From positions 1-64,000 of the forward strand of contig FWCC01000397.1 of assembly GCA_900169235.1 (NCBI GenBank): a DNA stretch of 64,000 nucleotides, in the 5' to 3' direction. Under the pieces are notes generated by a model. It ran no database searches, was not told the origin of the DNA, and saw nothing but the letters and a program-made list of their open reading frames with translations. This document shows, piece after piece, positions 58,335-64,000 of this stretch. Source of the stretch: Zarea fungicola. Its lineage: Eukaryota > Ascomycota > Sordariomycetes > Hypocreales > Cordycipitaceae. Numbering within the stretch: the stretch's first letter is position 1; each line of letters begins with the position of its first letter. Position numbers and translations under genes: made by a program.

Positions 58335-60282
58335 ATGCCGACCATCTCCGTGGACAAGTACCAGCTTTTCGAGGCTCTTGGTCGCAAGTATGTCCCCTCT
58401 CACCCGCCCCTCGCTTCACCCCGCCACGTAGCTTACCAGACTCTTCCCTCGTTCCTCCAGGTACACGCGCGAGGAGTTCGAGGATCTCTGCTTCGACTAT
58501 GGCATCGAGCTTGACGAGGATACTGAGGATGATGAGCGCCCCATTGTCGACGGCAAGCAGGAGCCGCCTCAGCTGAAAATCGAGATCCCCGCCAACCGAT
58601 ATGACATGCTCTGCTTCGAGGGCATTGCTCTCAACCTCAACGTCTTCCTCGGCCGCACACAGCCCCCCAAGTTCACCGTTGTCCAGCCCAAGGATGCTGA
58701 CCAGCAAGTAATCAACGTCCACCCCGACACCCTCAAGGTTCGCCCTCTTGTCGCTGGTGCCGTCCTCCGCAACATCAAGTTTACCCAGGACCGCTACGAC
58801 TCCTTCATTGCTCTCCAAGACAAGCTACACCAGAACCTGGCTCGCAACCGAACCCTCGTCTCCATCGGAACCCACGACCTCGACACCGTCAAGGGTCCCT
58901 TCACCTACGAGGCTCTGCCTCCCAAGGACATCAAGTTTATCCCCCTCAACCAGACCAAGGAGATGAACGCCGAGGAGCTCATGACCTTTTACGAAAACGA
59001 CAAGCATCTGGGCCGCTTCCTACACATCATTCGCGATGCGCCCGTATACCCCGTCATCTATGATGCCAACCACATCGTCTGCTCCCTGCCTCCCATCATC
59101 AACGGCGACCACTCCAAGATTACCCTAAACACCACAAACGTCTTCATTGAGATCACAGCCACCGACCTGACCAAGCTCGGCATCGTCACAGACATGATTG
59201 TCACCATGTTCTCCATGTACTGCGCTGAGCCCTTCACAGTTGAGCCTGTCAAGATTGTCTCGGACCACAACAACCTCACCCGCGTCACACCCACTCTGCT
59301 TCCCCGCGAGACCACTGCCGAAATCGACTATCTCAACAGCTGCACTGGCCTCGACAAGAGCCCCCAGGAGCTCTGTGATCTTCTTACCAAGATGGCATAC
59401 GAATCCAAGCCTTCCACCAAGGACGCCAACCTTTTGGAGGTGTCCATCCCCCCCACACGTGCCGACATCCTACACCAGTGTGACATTATGGAGGATCTCG
59501 CCGTCTGCTACGGCTACAACAACCTACCCCGTACGTCGCCCAACCGCAGTGCCACCGTCGGCGGCCCTCTCCCCATCAACAAGCTCGGCGATCTCGTGCG
59601 CATGGAGGCCGCCATGGCCGGCTGGTCCGAGGTCATGCCCCTCATCCTGTGCAGCCACGACGAGAACTTTGCCTGGCTGAACCGCAAAGATGACGGCAAC
59701 ACCGTCGTCCGCCTCGCTAACCCCAAGACGCTTGAGTACCAGGTCGCCCGCTCCTCGCTGCTGCCCGGCCTCCTCAAGACCATTCGCGAGAACAAGGGCC
59801 ACAGCGTGCCCATGCGCATCTTTGAGGTCGCCGACGTCGTCTTCAAGGACGAGCGCGAGGAACGCAAGGCCCGCAACGAGCGGCACTTTGCCGCCGCCTT
59901 TTGCGGCAAGACGAGCGGGTTCGAGGTCGTCCACGGCCTCCTCGACCGCGTCCTGCTCATGCTCCGCACCGCCTTCCTCACCGAGGGCACCGAGACCCCG
60001 GGAAAGCCCGACGGCTACTGGATCCAGGAGCTCAACGAGGACACCTTCTTCGCCGGCCACGCCGCCGCCGTGCACCTGCGCATCGGCGGCAAGGAGGCCC
60101 GCGTCGGCGAGTTTGGCATTCTGCACCCTACAGTGTTGGAAAAGTTTGACCTGAGGTATGACCAATCATGCACACCGGAATATCAAAAAACTTGTTAAGA
60201 GGATACTCTTTTGCTAACTCTTGCTTCTTCTTATAGATATGTTGTCAGCACTCTCGAGATCAATCTGGAGGCCTTCCTATAA
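58335..60282 (+). CDS. FRS1: Phenylalanyl-tRNA synthetase beta subunit (cytosolic)
   Basis: Predicted 597-aa protein in three exons: 58335-58387, 58461-60155 and 60237-60282. It begins MPTISVDKYQLFEALGRKYT and shows text of the archaeal/eukaryotic beta subunit: CFDYGIELDED, EIPANRYDMLCFEGIAL, GTHDLDTVKGPFTYEALPP, the B5-type segment VSIPPTRADILHQCDIMEDL, GYNNLPRTSP, and the C-terminal VGEFGILHPTVLEKFDLRY with LEINLEAFL at the end. With the alpha subunit (not in this window) it forms the tetrameric enzyme that charges tRNA-Phe; the beta subunit carries the editing domain. Length matches the family (about 595). The last exon has only 46 bases. Confidence 0.96.
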
Positions 60283-60732
60283 TTGCACAACATACCACAG
60301 CAACAACAAAAAAAAACCTTAGAAATCTTAAAAATAAACGGTAAAAAGAATAGGCATTTGCAACCGAGAAAAAAGTGTAGCGCATTTAGAATAGCCTGAA
60401 TAGCCCGAGGCAAAAGACCCCCCCAAAAAAAGAGTATATAAAAATCTTGCGTTAATGACATGGAAAGAGTTAAAAATTTTACCACTTCAATTACAAGCTT
60501 GCTGCAGAGTTGCCTTGACTGCAGGCAATTGTGCGGTTGTAATAAGTGTAGCACTTATGCATTTGTGATACTTGTTCAAGTGTAAACCAATTAATAAACC
60601 GATACTCCGCGCAATTTCTATTTCATAGTCATGGCCCCGTTCAACAATAATCATTAATAAAGGAAAAAAAGGTCAACCTGAACGGTATTCTATTGTCTAT
60701 TATCCCTCTCTACCCAGCGACCCTTTCTCGTT
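60283..60732. other. Spacer between FRS1 and the myotubularin gene
   Basis: 450 bases, AT-rich, with A-runs near 60308-60318. No feature seen. Confidence 0.55.
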
Positions 60733-61104
60733 TCACCACATATTCTGGCCAGTGTACTGCGCAAACCCAGCTGCCGAACGTGGCCGCTGCGATGACTCTG
60801 CGTCCGATGTCTCATCGTCCAGGGAGGCACTTGTCTCCATTTCCGCAGTCGAACGGCGCATCAAGCCAGTTACCGACTTGGACCGCTGCATATGTCCTGC
60901 ATTGTGCACTGGTGCGGGACTCTGGAGCTGCACAACTTCCCAACTGTTGCCGCCGGCGCCGGTCATGGAGTACTCCGGACCGGAAAAATCGCTTGCAAGA
61001 GACTGGATGGACGGCGAAATTAATGGTGAGTTGAGGCAGTACTGGGTATTTTCCGTCTGCAGAATAGTATAGGGCGGGTGAGGGTCTGTTGGAAGCATGA
61101 TGTC
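60733..61104 (-). other. In-frame extension beyond the myotubularin stop codon
   Basis: Directly after the TAG at 61105-61107 the myotubularin frame continues for over 120 codons to a stop at 60733. The text is biased and protein-like: FSGPEYSMTGAGGNSWEVVQ, RSKSVTGLMRRSTAEME, SLDDETSDAESSQRPRS and FAQYTGQNMW. A 117-nt intron starting GTAGGA at the last codon (from 61108) and ending TTGCAAG at 60992 would skip the stop in frame (…MTDFSGPEYS). Stop-codon read-through is the other possibility; chance is the third. Confidence 0.45.
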
Positions 61105-63458
61105 CTACGTCATCTCTTGCAGTTCTTGCTCCGGCTTGGCTTTGGCGTGCGGCTTTGGGACTTCCTCAGCCGGGGCTGCGGCATTGGCAAAGACATTTGT
61201 GCCGAGATTCAAGTTTGCGATGCCATCCCGAATTGCAGTAAATGCACCGAATGCCGTTCCCTCGGCTGAGGCACTACGCCTGAGAGAAGGGTTATCAGGT
61301 ATCGTGAGCGTCTGGTGTGCAGTCTCAATTCCAGTCAGGACTGATTGACTTGTTTCTAGTGCCGGGGGCCTGGGGCTCGGCGAAGCAGTACCAGAGCCGT
61401 GGAGTCTAGACACAGCAGCCTGTCGCTCGGCTTCGCTGTTAGCCGCAGCGTCGAGCGTGGCATTCATCTCATCATTTGTGCGACCAAAGACTTGGTGCCA
61501 CCAGCGAATATCCTTTAGATGTGGAAGAAGAATGCGCTCCTGCCCTTTCACGTTGTCGTCGATTGTGGGGTTGTAATTGGGATTGGTAAATTCCTGTCTT
61601 CTGCATAGGAAGTAGTCCCATACAGACGAGGTTCGTTCCATGACCCTGGCATCGACTCGTTGCTTTTCCGAGTTGTATAGAAAAGTACCATATTGACACG
61701 AGTACAAGTGGTATAGAAGTCGTCTGAGAAACCTCTCATTATACTCAAAGCGGGTCGGATGCTGGCGTAAGAGCTGGTATGTGCAATCCAAAAACTGATG
61801 GAAGATGGGGCTGACCATCTTGGGTACAGTAGCTTCTTCGTTGACAATCTTGCCCGGTGTCGCCTCGCTAGTCGCTTCGGGGTCATCACCATCCTTGCTT
61901 TGGTTAAAGAGACGCTTCGCGCCGCTAATGACATTTTGAAAGGCGTCGTTGCGGCCATCATTCTCGCCAGGATTTATCTTGGCCCCAGCGAACGCGTCCC
62001 GCTGCACTGAGAACCAGTCGTCGTGGCTGAGATGTCCCGAACGTAATCTAAAGTTGTGACCAAATGACAGCCAGTCTTTTTCAACAAGCACGACAAAGCC
62101 GTCCAAAGTTCGGTAGTACGGATCAAGCATCATCTCCGCGAGCGCACTCAACTGGCTAGTACGGTCCCATCCATCCGAACAATGAATTAGCACATGGGAA
62201 TGCTTAATACCGATTTGCCGTGCAATGAGAGCGGAGCCACCAAGTACGCCGTTGATATGCTTGAGCCACCCACTCTGCTGCAAGAGTTCTTGATTCGGAG
62301 GCAATGGTGAGACGTCTGCATCCTTTAACGCTTCCACTACCTTGCTGAGGGAGCTTCGCATGACATGAATATTCTCAATGCTAAGGAAAATTTTCGTGGC
62401 AAACGGGTACTTGTCCATGTTCTCAGAGCCCAATCCTTGGACCTGGTTGATGACGGCGTTGATAGTTGGCCGAGCATCAACAATGAGATTGCTTTGCTGA
62501 GCGCCATAGACCAGTCTCTTGCCAGTTTTTTCGTCGAAAGCCACTATAGATTCGGCGATCATCTCATCTTCAAACCTCTCTGATTCGGTCAGATCCTGTG
62601 TTTGGCTGGCCGCAGGGCTCGAGAGGTCCAGCTGGCTCGAGATTGGCGTACCACTTTCCGAATCGGCGGGCATGGACGCAGAGAATGAGGCAGCGACCAG
62701 CTTTTCATCTTGAACATTGGTTTTCCGGGTTATACCAGAAAAAGGTTGAGAGCTTCTTGTAATGGTACAGTTGTTAACAGGGTGGATATAGGAGAGCGTA
62801 GGTATGCGACACTTTGAACGAAAGTCCTTGCCGTACTTGAGGACATTATCCGAAATCTTTGACGGAACGGCCAGAACTGCCGGGTACGTGTCACAGAAAG
62901 AATAGTCGTGATTGATGTGTGTTATTCTCCAGCCCTTGTCGGGTAGCTTTTCGCTGATGCCCTGTCTTCTGAATTCCGCCTTTGGATCATAAAGCCGCCA
63001 GCCGTTCACCTCGCGCTCATTTCTCAGCGGCTTGTGCGCAAAAGCAAACAGTCTCTCTACAGTACCAAGCTTGCAAGTGCGGGACTTGATAAACTCAAAG
63101 GTCTCCTTGGCGGCCTCGCCACTGGCAAAGTTGAACGTGACAAAAGTAAAGTCTCTGCAGCGGATTCGAATCGAAGATGCTTGTCTAGAGCCGTGGGGCG
63201 TCGGACGAAGCGTACAGTGACTGAGGATGGGATACGTAAGCCATCTCTCTCTTGTCTTGGGCGGTGTGGCGGGTGCATTCCCTGGTGTACCGGCAGGAGT
63301 GTCAACAAGAGCACTGAAAACCATGTGGTAGTCTGTGAGGCGGAGAGTGCCATTGGTTGGCTGCCCGCCGTAAATGCCCTGGACATTTTGGATGATCTGT
63401 CATTGTTAGATAGGACAGCTTACAGCTACTCATGGAAGCTAACCTTTCTGGCCTCCAT
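61105..63458 (-). CDS. YMR1: Myotubularin-type phosphoinositide 3-phosphatase
   Basis: Two exons: 63444-63458 (coding only MEARK) and 61105-63396, joined by a 47-nt GT-AG intron, giving 768 aa to the first stop. The join restores the GRAM-like start RKIIQNVQGIYGGQPTNGTLRLTDYHMVFSA. The phosphatase domain contains INGWRLYDPKAEF-like text, DARPTINAVINQVQG, and the active-site loop CSDGWDRT with Cys411 and Arg417, then DGFVVLVEKDWLSFGHNF and PIFHQFLDCTYQLLRQHP. Myotubularins remove the 3-phosphate from PI3P and PI(3,5)P2 on endosomal membranes; the catalytic residues look intact. After the TAG at 61105-61107 the same frame stays open down to 60733, so the true C-terminus may be longer through splicing. 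Confidence 0.92.
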
Positions 63459-64000
63459 GCTGGCAAGGACAAACGCCAAGATGAGGACCCGGACGACCCG
63501 AAACAGTGCTCAGCGCTTGTATTTTTTCTGGTGACACAGTCGCAAAAAGTGAAGATACTAGTCGATGACTGAAATTATTTACTTCTTCCGTTGGACAAAT
63601 TGACAGTGCCTATCAATACAGCTATACACCTTTTGCGACGTATGAAGTGTATCGAGGGAGGCAGATGAGAGCTTGGTGTCGGGGCAAGTACGCGTAATGG
63701 TGAGTAATAAAGAAGAAGAGGCCAATAGTGGTTTGGTGTGCCTTCTCAGAACAGCCCACGCCGCCCCATACACTGCACTGAATGCTCTGGTGTAATGAAG
63801 AGTAAATATAATGATGAGCAGCGCAAGTGACGATGCTAGCTTAGATGATGGCGCTCACAGGCTTGAGCTTCACGAGCCAAGGCGGGGCCATGTACGTCAG
63901 GCGCAGGTAGTCACAACCGAGCAGGCATTGACTGGTCTGGTGCTGGTTGTGGTTTGTGCGAGCAGCTATGGCTGAGCTTGATTTAAAATGATTTTTTTTC
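63459..64000. other. Right edge, upstream of the myotubularin gene
   Basis: 542 bases to the window end. No gene or motif is supported on either strand; it probably holds the myotubularin promoter. Confidence 0.5.

Overview
This window reads as nuclear DNA of a filamentous ascomycete, most likely a Sordariomycete (Hypocreales-like). That placement is inferred from gene content, codon use (many codons ending in C) and gene structure; no marker-gene search was possible. Genes lie 0.3-4 kb apart on both strands. Coding regions are broken by short GT-AG introns of about 47-100 nt, often with a CTAAC/CTGAC branch-like motif. There are no operons, and I saw no rRNA, CRISPR array, intact transposon or convincing tRNA gene.

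Layout: a three-RRM poly(A)/U-rich RNA-binding protein of the Pub1/TIA-1 type (1.0-2.7 kb, +); a Yak1/DYRK protein kinase (5.3-8.2 kb, +); a small RRM/ALY-like protein (9.3-10.2 kb, -, start unresolved) divergent from a mitochondrial-type PPR protein (11.1-13.5 kb, +); an unrecognised Ser-rich protein (13.9-15.5 kb, -) and a possible small Cys-rich gene (15.6-16.1 kb, -); the DNA polymerase alpha catalytic subunit (16.2-20.7 kb, +); eIF4G (22.0-26.2 kb, -); a 4.2-kb gene-poor stretch; the spliceosomal helicase-like protein aquarius/Cwf11 (30.3-34.9 kb, -); the THO subunit Hpr1/THOC1 (35.5-38.2 kb, +); eIF5 (38.6-39.9 kb, -); a cytochrome P450 (41.4-43.1 kb, -) divergent from a triose-phosphate/nucleotide-sugar-type transporter (44.4-45.7 kb, +); a Gln-rich coiled-coil protein (47.5-50.4 kb, +); eIF6 (51.5-52.5 kb, +); a broken DUF4334-like relic (53.3-53.5 kb, +); an Efm4-type lysine methyltransferase (53.8-54.8 kb, +); PP2A scaffold subunit A (55.1-57.4 kb, -); phenylalanyl-tRNA synthetase beta (58.3-60.3 kb, +); and a myotubularin phosphatase (60.7/61.1-63.5 kb, -).

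Functionally this is mostly a housekeeping region. Translation is heavily represented (eIF4G, eIF5, eIF6, FRS1, and Efm4, whose family modifies eEF1A), as are RNA processing and export (aquarius, THOC1, Pub1, the ALY-like protein) and signalling (Yak1, PP2A-A, myotubularin). The only accessory-looking pocket is 41-54 kb, with the P450/transporter pair, the low-complexity Gln-rich protein and the relic gene. I found no convincing new biological system. The most useful leads are gene-structure oddities: a stop codon inside a long continuing frame in the myotubularin gene, a GC-AG intron in the PP2A-A gene, an in-frame TAG in the 13.9-15.5 kb gene, the candidate Cys-rich gene upstream of POL1, and the decaying DUF4334-like fragment.
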